From NCBI RefSeq assembly GCF_029360765.1, contig NZ_JARKNA010000012.1, positions 95,131 to 159,130 of the forward strand: a stretch of DNA of 64,000 bases, read 5' to 3'. The notes below the pieces were generated by a model, which ran no database searches, was not told the origin of the DNA, and saw only the letters and a program-made list of their open reading frames with translations. The stretch is from Terrimonas pollutisoli (GTDB lineage Bacteria; Bacteroidota; Bacteroidia; Chitinophagales; Chitinophagaceae). A program made the position numbers and the translations under genes. Of the stretch, positions 51,897 through 60,627 are shown piece after piece (position 1 is the stretch's first letter; each line of letters starts with the position of its first letter).

Positions 51897-52634
51897 TCAA
51901 ATAATGTTGCAATAGCTCTCAGTTATTTGCCCGGTTGCTGTATCCAGTATCAAAATGCCTTCGCTGTTATCATTCAATTGTGCCTTTAATGTCCCTTGAT
52001 TGTTCCACACCGATGTTTTTCCCGTACCCAAAAAATTATCACAGGGGCCAATGGCATTGGCGATTAAGACAGTCATGGAATATTTTTCAGCAATAGCGGC
52101 CAGTGTCTCCGATGCTTTTTCCATTCCTGCTGCTGTTTTTGCTACGCTGGCAATATAAACGTTTGCACCGGCCGCATGAGCCGCAGCGGGATGTTCCGGT
52201 ACAGATAATTCATAGCAGATAGCCGGTGCGATCTTCTTATTATCCAATGTTAGCACAACTGCCTCATGGCCCGGAACAAAATAAGGAACCTCGTCAGCAT
52301 GCAAATATTGTTTGGAGTAAACTTGTACCGGGCGATGCGGTTGAAAAATCAGCATGCCTATCTGAACACCACCGACTGCTTTTAAAGGCACTCCTACCCC
52401 GATAGTAATCGCTTTTTCGTCACTGATGTTTTGAAAAATGGCAAAACGTTCATCATCTTTATCCGTCGAAAGTTCTTTCGCCAGTTCAGGTTCATAGCCC
52501 GTTATGGATAGCTCGGGAAAAAATATGGCACCGGCGCTATTTGCTACCGCAAGATCAATCAACTTGATGTGATCATTAATATTGGATGCAATATCTCCTT
52601 TTACCGGTTTGATTTGTGCTACGGCAATTTTCAT
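51897..52634 (-). CDS. Carbon-nitrogen hydrolase (nitrilase superfamily)
   Basis: A protein of 245 residues with the Glu-Lys-Cys triad: Glu in IFFPELSITGYEPEL, Lys in VYSKQYLHADE and Cys in IAPAICYELSVPEH. It begins MKIAVAQIKPVKGDIASN, close to the usual nitrilase N-terminus; the ATG at 52634 was chosen over one at 52685. It would hydrolyse an amide or nitrile in the cytoplasm, possibly an omega-amidase- or carbamoylputrescine-type substrate. It is monocistronic and divergent from the GNAT gene. Confidence 0.9.
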   Translation of the reverse strand: MKIAVAQIKPVKGDIASNINDHIKLIDLAVANSAGAIFFPELSITGYEPELAKELSTDKDDERFAIFQNISDEKAITIGVGVPLKAVGGVQIGMLIFQPHRPVQVYSKQYLHADEVPYFVPGHEAVVLTLDNKKIAPAICYELSVPEHPAAAHAAGANVYIASVAKTAAGMEKASETLAAIAEKYSMTVLIANAIGPCDNFLGTGKTSVWNNQGTLKAQLNDNSEGILILDTATGQITESYCNII

Positions 52635-52809
52635 TTTGAGAATGTTATTCTTTGTTAATGGAGGGCTGAGGGTTTCTGTTGACAAATATCACAAAGGCCA
52701 AAACACCAGCACAAAGTACAGAAAGAACTTTTGCCCTCAGTAACTGTTAAGAATTTGATGGGTGGATTTTTGAAACATACATTCATTTTACCTTTCACTT
52801 TTGTTCGCA

Positions 52810-53502
52810 ATGCCCAACGATCAATTTTTTAAACTCGATAACCCTGCCTGGTATTCGCTGGCAGAAACACACCGGCATTTTGCAATTAACAAACCTGGTA
52901 TAAAACGTTACCGGCAAGACATTGTTTCCTTTCTCGCTTTTGATCATAGTAAACCGGAAGCACTTTATCTGCTGGATCAACTGGCAGCACCGGATGAATC
53001 CTTTTTTATCATAGGCAATCTCCCCCCTTTGCCAGCTAATTACAGTATCGTAACCCAACTGCCTTGTGAGCAGATGATTTGTTCTGAATTGATTAATACA
53101 CCGACAGCGACCGCAACGATTGAAAAGCTTGACGATGCAAATGAAGCGCAAATGTTGTCATTAATCAACCTGGTACAACCGGGTTATTTTTTACCCGGCA
53201 CCCGTTTGATGGGTGATTATGTTGGGATAAGGCACAATGGTGAATTGGTGGCCATGGCTGGTGAACGGATGAAGATGTCAGGATTAACAGAAATCAGTGC
53301 CGTAGTAACACATCCGGCTTTTACTGGCCGGCAATATGCGCAGCAATTAGTAGCGCATATCGTCCGTAAAAATATCGAAGCCGGTATTATTCCTTTTTTG
53401 CATGTAGCAGCCACCAATGAAAGAGCTATTGCTATTTATAAAAAACTGGGATTTGACCGGCGCAGGATCATTGATTTTTGGAAGATCAAACGAGAGAAAT
53501 AA
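52810..53502 (+). CDS. GNAT family N-acetyltransferase (FR47-like)
   Basis: A protein of 230 residues. The N-terminal half is an accessory domain. The acetyl-CoA motif A is EISAVVTHPAFTGRQYAQQL and the end of the fold is FLHVAATNERAIAIYKKLGF. It matches the FR47-like branch. A TTG at 52801 is in frame, but the ATG at 52810 starts the natural MPNDQFF. Acceptor unknown. Confidence 0.87.
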   Translation: MPNDQFFKLDNPAWYSLAETHRHFAINKPGIKRYRQDIVSFLAFDHSKPEALYLLDQLAAPDESFFIIGNLPPLPANYSIVTQLPCEQMICSELINTPTATATIEKLDDANEAQMLSLINLVQPGYFLPGTRLMGDYVGIRHNGELVAMAGERMKMSGLTEISAVVTHPAFTGRQYAQQLVAHIVRKNIEAGIIPFLHVAATNERAIAIYKKLGFDRRRIIDFWKIKREK

Positions 53503-53592
53503 AACATCACAATAAAAGTAAACCCTGCCTGAGAACGGTCCGCTCAACACGATTTCACTCGGTGAAACCCGTCTGCGAAGTAAGATGTTTCT

Positions 53593-54051
53593 CTAATGTT
53601 TTGAAAAATCATCCCAGTAGGCTTTGCGAATTGTATCTAATACCTCAACAGTCAGTTCGTTTTTGTCCTGATCAAAGATTTTAATGTCTTTGCAATTCAA
53701 ATAAAGCGTCCCGCCGCAGTAATCAAATTTAGGATCAGATTGATTACATGTGACTTTTATTAAATCATTTTCAATGTCGGCGGAAAGTATATCAAGGTTG
53801 GCTTTGAAAATCTCAGGGATGTCAACCAAATATTCTTGCTCTAACTCCGCTGGGTTCATCCAGGGAACTAATGCGAGCCGATCTATTTCGATTAAATCAA
53901 CAAAAAAATATTCAAAGGTTTCATCTATACGCTCTGCGAGATATTGACAACTAATTTTTAGGGATAAAAAACGTTTATCGCCGATTACTGAAATAATTGT
54001 GCCATCATGAAGAATAGAAAATATATCTCTTATTTTTTCAAAGTTTTCCAT
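53593..54051 (-). CDS. Hypothetical protein, possibly of immunity or accessory type
   Basis: A protein of 152 residues from an ATG at 54051 (MENFEKIRDIFSILHDGTII), acidic and without a signal peptide. It is beta-rich in the first half and ends with EVLDTIRKAYWDDFSKH. Three Cys (SCQYLAE, VTCNQSD, YCGGTL) are present. The size and acidity resemble immunity-like or SMI1/KNR4-unrelated small proteins found alone, but no toxin gene is next to it. Family not recognised. Confidence 0.55.
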   Translation of the reverse strand: MENFEKIRDIFSILHDGTIISVIGDKRFLSLKISCQYLAERIDETFEYFFVDLIEIDRLALVPWMNPAELEQEYLVDIPEIFKANLDILSADIENDLIKVTCNQSDPKFDYCGGTLYLNCKDIKIFDQDKNELTVEVLDTIRKAYWDDFSKH

Positions 54052-54268
54052 GCTTATAAGTTCTCTCATAAATAAATGGCACCAAACGGCTCCGCATTGG
54101 CGATATTGGCGGTATTAGTATTCCGCCCAGTTTTAAACCGATGATAAATAAAAATACAAAAGTTCATTGTTTGTTCTTTTGTTTGGCGATGCAGCCACCA
54201 ATCTTATTCAGTGAATAGTTTTCGCTTATTCGAACCGGCGGTTTTGTAAAGCCGATGCCGGTGGCAGT

Positions 54269-54892
54269 TTATCGAACAGCAAACTCAATCTTATCAAGCC
54301 TTTTGATTATAAAAAATGCAACTATTATATTAGGAATCCAGCAGAGCCATGCTACCACCATATAGGCCTTCGTAAAGTCCTGGAATAATGAAGTAAGGAT
54401 CGGGAGATATATCCTTAGTGTGACTGCCGAAAAGCAAGCTGCATAGCTATAGATCATCATCTTTTGATGTTCATCAACTCTGCCCTTTCTAATTTCCATA
54501 TATGCTCTTAAGGTTGTATAAAACCAAACGGCCCCCAATGACATAAACCCAACGGAAGGAATCATTCCACCTGTAGCATAAAGAGCAATATAAATTCCTG
54601 CCATTGCACTTATCAAAGCGCAGACTACATAGACCTTTCCAACCTGCCTGTGAAGCTTTAAGTTTCTTGCTCTCAACTTTGCACTAAACTGTGTCCAGCC
54701 AACCAGCAGTGCCAGCCCGCCAAATATTATGTGTGAGTAAAATTCAATGTTCCAGAATGGATTTGCCAGTAAAGCTTCGCTTTTCGATTGCAATAATCCA
54801 AACTTGCGATTAATAAAGAAATAAATAGCAGGATAAAGACCTACCAGTATTGCCAAAACAGCAACAAGTATTTTAGGAATTTTCTTTGTCAT
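54269..54892 (-). CDS. DUF2306 integral membrane protein
   Basis: A protein of 207 residues with about six hydrophobic segments (ILVAVLAILVGLYPAIYFFI, HIIFGGLALLVGW, VVCALISAMAGIYIALYA and others). WTQFSAKLRARNLKLHRQVG and RVDEHQKMMIYSYAACFSAV are family-typical loop sequences, with His residues that could bind a cofactor. DUF2306 proteins have no known function. The ATG at 54892 avoids an N-terminal extension from 54955. Confidence 0.82.
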   Translation of the reverse strand: MTKKIPKILVAVLAILVGLYPAIYFFINRKFGLLQSKSEALLANPFWNIEFYSHIIFGGLALLVGWTQFSAKLRARNLKLHRQVGKVYVVCALISAMAGIYIALYATGGMIPSVGFMSLGAVWFYTTLRAYMEIRKGRVDEHQKMMIYSYAACFSAVTLRIYLPILTSLFQDFTKAYMVVAWLCWIPNIIVAFFIIKRLDKIEFAVR

Positions 54893-55129
54893 TAGCATAA
54901 GATTAGTTATAAAACCCTGAAAGGTTTTTGTTGATAAAAAGTTACAGGAGTGCAAAAAGCGGTACAGAATGTGCAGGATTATTCAGCCTGGTAGGTTGAG
55001 GTAGAAACTCCTGCCTGATTACAATTTGACTCCGGAATTCTTTGATAAAAATTCGTGTTGTCGAAAATTCTACTGTCATGTTGTACCGCCTATACAATTT
55101 AGATTTGTTTATTATAATTCTTTTCTGCA

Positions 55130-55840
55130 TTATTTTTCACTTATGTACTTTACCGTTAGCAAACCGCCAACCACATTAACAATAAAGTGAAGGGCCATAA
55201 CAATCACCAATGAGCCGGACTGAATAAATATGAAGCCGAAAAATGCTGAAAGTATAAAAATTTTAATGATATTCTTTACACCATGATAAAAATGAGAAAT
55301 GCTGAATACAAGCGTAGGCAGAAGTACCGATAAGCTTTGCTGGTAGCTTGAACCACTGAAGAAATGCCCAAAATAAGTAACCAAATATCCCCTGTAAACT
55401 ATTTCCTCAAAAACACCGGCGCAAAGACACATTAAAATATATGCCGGAAGCTCTTTCATTATTGTTGGCATAAACGGTGTTCTTATTTGCCAGTCACTTA
55501 TCGAAGCAGCAATATTTTTGGGTGTTGCCACAGAATTAATCGTATCAATAGCATAAATTATTACAAAAGCAATTACAGTCCATATCCACAACCTTCCATC
55601 TATTCTTAATGTAAGCCCTATTTCTGCGAGCGGTCTTTTAAACAGCAGCCATACTGATAAAATAACTGCTGCCATTATAAAAAGGGAGAGGCAGGTTGAA
55701 AAATAAAAGGCTAGTTTTTGCTTGCTATTGTACACGACTGCAGAATTAGTCCTAGGATTTTGCCTTATTGCAGACAAAGGAAGAAGTATGCAAAAAATAA
55801 AAACAAAAATATGGTCAGCCCAATTCGGAAATTTGTCCAT
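55130..55840 (-). CDS. CPBP family intramembrane glutamic protease
   Basis: A protein of 236 residues with six to seven transmembrane segments. The catalytic EExxxR motif appears as GVFEEIVYRGYLVTYFGHFF, followed by the second motif VFSISHFYHGVKNIIK and the third ALHFIVNVVGGLL. The family (Rce1/CAAX-like) cleaves membrane substrates and is often linked to bacteriocin self-protection in other bacteria; no such gene is nearby. The sequence here is AT-rich. Confidence 0.9.
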   Translation of the reverse strand: MDKFPNWADHIFVFIFCILLPLSAIRQNPRTNSAVVYNSKQKLAFYFSTCLSLFIMAAVILSVWLLFKRPLAEIGLTLRIDGRLWIWTVIAFVIIYAIDTINSVATPKNIAASISDWQIRTPFMPTIMKELPAYILMCLCAGVFEEIVYRGYLVTYFGHFFSGSSYQQSLSVLLPTLVFSISHFYHGVKNIIKIFILSAFFGFIFIQSGSLVIVMALHFIVNVVGGLLTVKYISEK

Positions 55841-55914
55841 TTTTAGCGGCAGAATTGAAATTAATTATAAGCAGGCAATTTAGTTTTAGACCTGTTCCCC
55901 ATAATCGATAAGTT

Positions 55915-56220
55915 TCATATTGCCTTCGATCGTGTAGCAGATGCATCATTGCCAACTACTACATCAAATAACATGTGTGAAGATAGTATTCCAAAAGGAA
56001 ATCGTTTGTTCAGGCTGCTTTCAGTTGTTACAGTGACAATATGATTTTGGTCATCAGCATATTTTATCCATCCGTCAGATTGGCTCAACAGTTTTATCGG
56101 GCTGCTACCTTCAGAGCATAGTAGCGGTGAAAGAGAAGTGAAGGCTGACCATCCGGCGCCACCGTCACCTGCGAAGTGATTTTTTAGCGCTTGCAGGTGT
56201 TCACCAGAAAAAAGTACGCC
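55915..56220 (-). pseudogene. C-terminal gene remnant truncated by a REP element
   Basis: A minus-strand frame is open from 56241 down to a stop at 55915 without a start codon. It reads as protein (FSGEHLQALKNHFAGDGGAG, SPIKLLSQSDGWIKYADDQN, RFPFGILSSHMLFDVVVGND). Its upstream end is replaced by the REP sequence at 56221. The rest of the gene was not found on the far side of the RAYT element, so it was probably deleted. Family not recognised. Confidence 0.55.
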
Positions 56221-56254
56221 GAACGCCGAGGTTGGTGTTTTTCACCAACCGCAC
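56221..56254. repeat. Left REP sequence of the RAYT unit
   Basis: A 34-bp sequence with an internal perfect 8-bp hairpin (ggttggtg, loop ttttt, caccaacc) flanked by gaacgccga on one side. Its exact reverse complement is at 56899-56932. Internal hairpin plus inverted pairing around a RAYT gene is the usual arrangement of REP elements. Confidence 0.88.
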
Positions 56255-56340
56255 GAATTAAGGAATTTTTTTTAGTTACAGCATGGTCCTCCGGAGATTT
56301 TCCACAACCAATTATTCAAATTCGATATTTTCATATCGTT

Positions 56341-56863
56341 ATGCCAGTCTTTGTCACCGAATATCCGCAATTCTTTACAGCTACCAACCTTGAGTGGAAA
56401 AAACTCCTGCAACCTGATAAATATAAAGATATTATCATTAGCTGCTGTCGGTTTCTTGTGGAAGATAAGCGGATAAAGCTATATGGTTTTGTTATAATGT
56501 CCAACCATATTCATCTTATCTGGCAGATACAAGCACTGATACATCCACAACATGTACAAAAAGATTTTTTGAAATATACGGCGCAGAAGATAAAACATGA
56601 TCTGAGACAGAATCACCCTGCTGTGCTGGAAACATTCAGGGTAAATGCCACTGACCGGGAGTATCAATTATGGGAACGCAATCCCTTAAGCATAGAATTA
56701 AGAACCGATAAGGTGTACAGGCAGAAACTTGATTATATATATCCACTGGAACCCTGTCAGGGCAGGTATATGCAAGCTGCCGGAAGAGTATAAATATTCT
56801 TCAGCTTTATTTTATGAAACAGGTGTTGACAATTGGGGATTTCTTTCTCACCATAGGGACTGA
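56341..56863 (+). pseudogene. REP-associated transposase (RAYT, Y1_Tnp type), frameshifted
   Basis: From the ATG at 56341 the frame shows the HUH motif VIMSNHIHLIWQ (H56, H58) and a candidate catalytic Tyr, Y79, in KDFLKYTAQKIKHDL, then NPLSIELRTDKVYRQKLDY. After that the frame ends early at 56793. The normal continuation NPVRAGICKLPEEYKYSSAL is present in another frame and reaches a stop at 56861-56863. The switch falls in a TA run (tatatatat), where about four extra bases explain the shift. The protein is therefore broken in its last third as it stands. Confidence 0.82.
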
Positions 56864-56898
56864 ATATGTATTTAAGCTTTGCAAGTTTCCCTACAGTA

Positions 56899-56932
56899 GT
56901 GCGGTTGGTGAAAAACACCAACCTCGGCGTTC
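56899..56932. repeat. Right REP sequence of the RAYT unit
   Basis: The exact reverse complement of 56221-56254, including the internal hairpin. Homology continues a few bases further outward with one mismatch. Confidence 0.88.
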
Positions 56933-56970
56933 TGCGTGTTATTTATTTGGAAAGACCAAAGGAGGCAAAA

Positions 56971-57192
56971 AAAAGTTACCGCAGGATATACTAATTATCA
57001 CTTACTAAAAGAAGACTCTTGCTTCTTCTGCAACTCCTCTTCTGCGAAATCGTAATTGAAATTCCATAATGTCTCACCGGCGGCTACAGTCGCTTCATTC
57101 AACAAAGGCTTAAATCAAACCTTTGCGCCCAAAAAAATCTCTACGGCGGAAATACTGCCGGCGCAAAGCTTCGTTTAAGCCTTATATGTTGT
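56971..57192. repeat. Long direct repeat, copy A (222 bp)
   Basis: Nearly identical to 61501-61724; the differences are a few substitutions and two one-base length changes. Bases 57097-57194 form an imperfect inverted repeat: attcaac with ggcttaaatcaaacctttgcgcc at the left, and ggcgcaaagcttcgtttaagcc with gttgtac at the right. That geometry recalls an integron attC site. The other part (56998-57096) reads on the minus strand as a protein tail, ETLWNFNYDFAEEELQKKQE. Confidence 0.9.
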
Positions 57193-57259
57193 ACGCATAC
57201 CCTTTCTCCGTGGTCATCTATTATGTGGGCCTGTGTTTCGGTTTGGTCTTACTTTTGAT

Positions 57260-58015
57260 TTATACACCTTTTGGGGTTTTTGGAAACAATGAACGGTTCA
57301 ACTCAATTATGTCATTATGTGTTGGTGGTGTTGTAAGTCCCATCAGTTTTGTAATTGCAAAGTCTCTTAGTTCTGCTGCTTTTTCTTTAATTCCGTCTGC
57401 AAGTGCTTGTTTAAGTTCAGTTGCATTCAGTTCTGTACAATAGGCAGGCGTTCCTGGTTGTTGTCGCCACGATTGAGATAAATTTCCAGCGTCAACTGTG
57501 TCGAAACCTGTGTCACTAATTAAGCGAACTACAATTTCCTTTGCGTTTTGGTCATCACCTGCTACAGCTATTGCAATTCTATTTTCGCCTCCTTTAGGTT
57601 TCCCTAGGTTTTCTAATGTGTAAGCTAACAAGTTATTAAAAGCTTTCACAACCGGTCTTCCAATCTGTTCCGAAACCCACTCACTTTCTACTTTTCCATT
57701 TTTTAAATATTCAATTTCTCCGTCACGGAAAGGATAATAATTACTTGTGTCAACGATGACAACTGTGTTCGGAATGTCCTTAAATAAATCCTTTGATAAT
57801 TTTGGAATTGCTGCCGTAGGAATGGATAAAAATATTACATCAACATCTTTCACAACTTCTTCTATGGTTGCAGGAGCGGCATTCAGTGCTTTCGCTTTTA
57901 ACGCCAACTCACTTGGTGTCGCTGTGCTGGTTACTTTAATTTGGTGACCCGTCGCAGCTAATTTCTTTGCGAGGGTGCTTCCAATTGCACCAATTCCAAT
58001 TATTCCAATTCTCAT
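57260..58015 (-). CDS. NADPH-dependent F420 reductase-like oxidoreductase
   Basis: A protein of 251 residues with a Rossmann NAD(P)-binding fold: MRIGIIGIGAIGSTLAKKL at the start, then VIFLSIPTAAIPKL and VVIVDTSNYYPFRDGEI. It is close to the NADP oxidoreductase (F420-dependent) family, but no F420 genes are seen, so a general NADPH-dependent role is more likely. It is the last gene of a minus-strand cluster with OsmC, AraC and SDR genes between the two long repeats, which points to an acquired block. Confidence 0.86.
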   Translation of the reverse strand: MRIGIIGIGAIGSTLAKKLAATGHQIKVTSTATPSELALKAKALNAAPATIEEVVKDVDVIFLSIPTAAIPKLSKDLFKDIPNTVVIVDTSNYYPFRDGEIEYLKNGKVESEWVSEQIGRPVVKAFNNLLAYTLENLGKPKGGENRIAIAVAGDDQNAKEIVVRLISDTGFDTVDAGNLSQSWRQQPGTPAYCTELNATELKQALADGIKEKAAELRDFAITKLMGLTTPPTHNDIIELNRSLFPKTPKGV

Positions 58016-58057
58016 TCTTATTAAATTATCGATTAAGTTATAAAAACGTAAATAAAG

Positions 58058-58474
58058 TTAAGACACAAAATGTGCTTCTGAACTGATTGGTATATTCAAT
58101 ACCTTAGAAATTAAACAATTTTTCTCGGCATCTTTAGTAGTGGTTTCAAATTCATCTGCTGTAATCCCAGATACAGAACCTGTGATAGAAAGATGTATTC
58201 CTGTTATACCAAAACCTTCCATTGACAAAGTAGCTTCGGTATTCAATGATGTCGGATTCAGTCCTTTTTCTGTTAATGCAAAACTAACAGCCATTGTAAA
58301 ACATGCGGCATGTGCTGCCGCCAACAATTCCTCAGGGTTTGTACCCTTTTCTTCTCCTGAAAAACGAGTTTTGAAACTGTAGTTTGTTTTGTTTAAAGTT
58401 TCACTTTGTGTAGTTAGTTCGCCTTTACCTTCTTTTATGGTGCCTGCCCATTGAGCTTTAGCTGTACGTTTCAT
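58058..58474 (-). CDS. OsmC family peroxiredoxin
   Basis: A protein of 138 residues with both redox Cys: AAHAACFTMAVSFALTEKG for the peroxidatic one and DAEKNCLISKVLNIP for the resolving one. The alternation around them fits the OsmC subgroup rather than Ohr. It would reduce organic hydroperoxides in the cytoplasm. It lies 42 bases upstream of the F420-reductase-like gene in the same direction and is likely co-regulated with it. Confidence 0.9.
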   Translation of the reverse strand: MKRTAKAQWAGTIKEGKGELTTQSETLNKTNYSFKTRFSGEEKGTNPEELLAAAHAACFTMAVSFALTEKGLNPTSLNTEATLSMEGFGITGIHLSITGSVSGITADEFETTTKDAEKNCLISKVLNIPISSEAHFVS

Positions 58475-58540
58475 TTTTTATTTTAAATTTAATTCTCATT
58501 ATTGACCATGCATGGCGACAATGCCAGGATTTCTCTTCCG

Positions 58541-59437
58541 TTAATTCAATAAGCTTCCTCTGAATTTATTTGGAGCAACCCCAACCTCTTTTTTAAACAG
58601 ACGGGAGAAATAAGTTACATTATCAAACCCAAGGGAATACGAAATTTCCGAGATGTTCATTTCACCTTCTGTCAGTAAATTTTTTGCTTCATTAATCAAA
58701 AAAAGATGAATAAGCTCCAAAGCTGTCTTTCCTGTTTCTTGCTTTAGTAAATCGGTTAAATACCGTGGAGATATGTTTAACTTTTCTGCCATAAGAGCTA
58801 CTGTGGGCAGCCCAATATTTTTTGTTTTTCTTTCTTCAAAATTAGCAACGAGCAATGCATTGAATTTTGTAACTGTTGAACCGGTCAATTGTGTACGGTT
58901 AATAAACTGCCTTTTATAAAACCGCTGTGCATATTTAAACAAGGAATCAAGATGACTAATAATAATATCCTTGCTATGTTCATCGGTATTATTGTTGTAT
59001 TCTTTTTCTATGCCGAAATACAAATTCCATATTATTTTCTCTTCTCCGGGTGAAAGGTGCAATGCCTCATTCACTTCATAATCGAAATAACTGTATTTCT
59101 TAATTTCGTTGTGAAGGACTGTTCCCGGTAAAAAATCTTCATGGATAAGAATTAAAAATCCCTTATCCCGTAATTCCAGATTGTTAAAGGCCACCTTCTG
59201 GTGCGGCTTTATAAACGACATTGCTCCACGGTCATGGTCGTATTTTGTTTTACCATAAAGCATACTCCCTGATTTCAACTTTTTAAATCCAATGATATAA
59301 AACGCTGAAGAAAATTCGAGTTCAATACTACCAGTACATTTATCCTTTTCACCATACGCCACACTGAAAAGCGGATGCTCAGGTGGCTTAATACCAAGAG
59401 CTTCGTGTAGGTCACTTATTTTTTTAAAATGCTTCAT
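58541..59437 (-). CDS. AraC family transcriptional regulator
   Basis: A protein of 298 residues. The N-terminal part (about 1-190) is a ligand-sensing cupin-like region (HPLFSVAYGEKDKCTGSIEL). The C-terminal 100 residues hold two helix-turn-helix motifs (LPTVALMAEKLNISPRYLTD and MNISEISYSLGFDNVTYFSR) and end AraC-like with FKKEVGVAPNKFRGS. The start at 59437 was chosen over 59470. It probably controls the adjacent SDR, OsmC and oxidoreductase genes; this arrangement is common and the link is inference. Confidence 0.9.
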   Translation of the reverse strand: MKHFKKISDLHEALGIKPPEHPLFSVAYGEKDKCTGSIELEFSSAFYIIGFKKLKSGSMLYGKTKYDHDRGAMSFIKPHQKVAFNNLELRDKGFLILIHEDFLPGTVLHNEIKKYSYFDYEVNEALHLSPGEEKIIWNLYFGIEKEYNNNTDEHSKDIIISHLDSLFKYAQRFYKRQFINRTQLTGSTVTKFNALLVANFEERKTKNIGLPTVALMAEKLNISPRYLTDLLKQETGKTALELIHLFLINEAKNLLTEGEMNISEISYSLGFDNVTYFSRLFKKEVGVAPNKFRGSLLN

Positions 59438-59499
59438 TGACTTAGCAGTATTATAAGCAGAACCCGACAAATCGGGTTTCTGCTAATTATAAAATTCTT

Positions 59500-60318
59500 T
59501 TAACCATGTGCAGCAACAGAAATTTCCTGCCACGATTCCCATGTTTTCAAGCGGTCTTCATAAGTATATTTTACCCAAGGGTAAGTAGTTTTTCCCAATA
59601 GTAATCTTAATGGCGGATTTTCAGAATCCACTAAGCTGAGAATAGCTCCAGCAGTTGCAGCAGGACTTCCAGAGTCTTGCTTTTCAGCCATCTCATAAAA
59701 ATCTTTTCTTACGCCATCGTAAGGTGTTATTGATTTACTTAGCGAAAGAGAATTAGTGCCAAAGAAATCTGTTGAGTAGCCTCCTGGTTCCAGTATGGTT
59801 ACTTTAATGCCAAAACCACTTACTTCGCCAGCCAGTGTTTCAGTAAGCCCTTCAACTGCGAACTTGGAGGCACTGTAAAGTCCCATTAATGATACAGTGT
59901 TCAAGCCCAAAGCACTTGAAAGTTGAATAATTTGTCCTGAATTCTGTTCTCTCATAATTGGAAGAACTGCTTGTGTTGTCCACAAAGAACCCAATACATT
60001 TGTTTCAAACTGTGCTTTCACATCTTGTTCACTAAGCTCCTCAATGGCACCAATGTGCCCATAGCCAGCATTGTTTATCAAAACATCAATGCTGCCAAAG
60101 TGTTTTTTTGCAGTTGCAATTGCTTCAAAACTTCCGTTTCTATCCGTAACATCAAGTTTCAGTACCAATAAATTTGATGAAAATTCATTTTTCAATTCAC
60201 TTAATGATTCAGGGTTGCGAACAGCTGCTACCACATTATCGCCACGTTTTAAGAATGCTTCTGCCCAAATCCTTCCGAATCCACGGGATGCACCTGTAAT
60301 GAAAATAGTCTTTTGCAT
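59500..60318 (-). CDS. Short-chain dehydrogenase/reductase
   Basis: A protein of 272 residues of the classical SDR type: the cofactor motif FITGASRGFGRIWAEAFL, the stabilising NNAGYGHIGAIEELSEQ, the catalytic Tyr-Lys in LYSASKFAVEGL and the Ser in IIQLSSALGLN. It oxidises or reduces an alcohol/ketone with NAD(P). It is the first gene of the minus-strand cluster and is divergent from the integrase remnant at 60437. Confidence 0.93.
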   Translation of the reverse strand: MQKTIFITGASRGFGRIWAEAFLKRGDNVVAAVRNPESLSELKNEFSSNLLVLKLDVTDRNGSFEAIATAKKHFGSIDVLINNAGYGHIGAIEELSEQDVKAQFETNVLGSLWTTQAVLPIMREQNSGQIIQLSSALGLNTVSLMGLYSASKFAVEGLTETLAGEVSGFGIKVTILEPGGYSTDFFGTNSLSLSKSITPYDGVRKDFYEMAEKQDSGSPAATAGAILSLVDSENPPLRLLLGKTTYPWVKYTYEDRLKTWESWQEISVAAHG

Positions 60319-60436
60319 AATTTCTTATTTTATATTAATTGATGATGCAAAGCTATTTACATGACCTCTTATACTGCTTGCACAAAAGTAGGATATACTG
60401 TAACATTTTTACGTTTGAAGTAACGAGGCTGTATAA

Positions 60437-60625
60437 TGTGTAAGATTTCAATCTGTAAGTTTTGCTACACATTTATTAGAAGATGGAGTGGACATACATA
60501 CCATACAACATTTATTAGGTCATGCTGACCTGATTCAAACACTGGTTTATTTACATGTAGCGCAGGTAAAAACCAAACCGGCACACAGCCCGTTGGATAC
60601 ATTGTATAATATTATTACACTGTAA
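60437..60625 (+). pseudogene. C-terminal remnant of a tyrosine recombinase
   Basis: The frame is open from 60437 to a stop at 60625. It contains VSFATHLLEDGVDIHTIQHL and LGHADLIQTLVYLHVAQVK, matching the C-terminal boxes of phage-type integrases: HxxR region, LGH, and the active Tyr in VYLHV. The preceding His of the normal HSFATH is changed to Val here and the N-terminal part is missing. It directly precedes the IS91 remnant, and this pair is common in Bacteroidota IS91 elements. Confidence 0.8.
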
Positions 60626-60627
60626 CC

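Larger units (their letters stand above)
56221..56932 (+). mobile_element. RAYT unit bounded by inverted REP sequences
   Basis: A REP-associated tyrosine-type transposase gene (56341-56863) lies between two 34-bp exact inverted copies at 56221-56254 and 56899-56932. The whole is about 710 bases. Such units (REPtrons) are domesticated relatives of IS200 and are tied to the spread of REP sequences. It abuts a gene remnant at 55915-56220 and direct repeat A at 56971. Confidence 0.8.
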
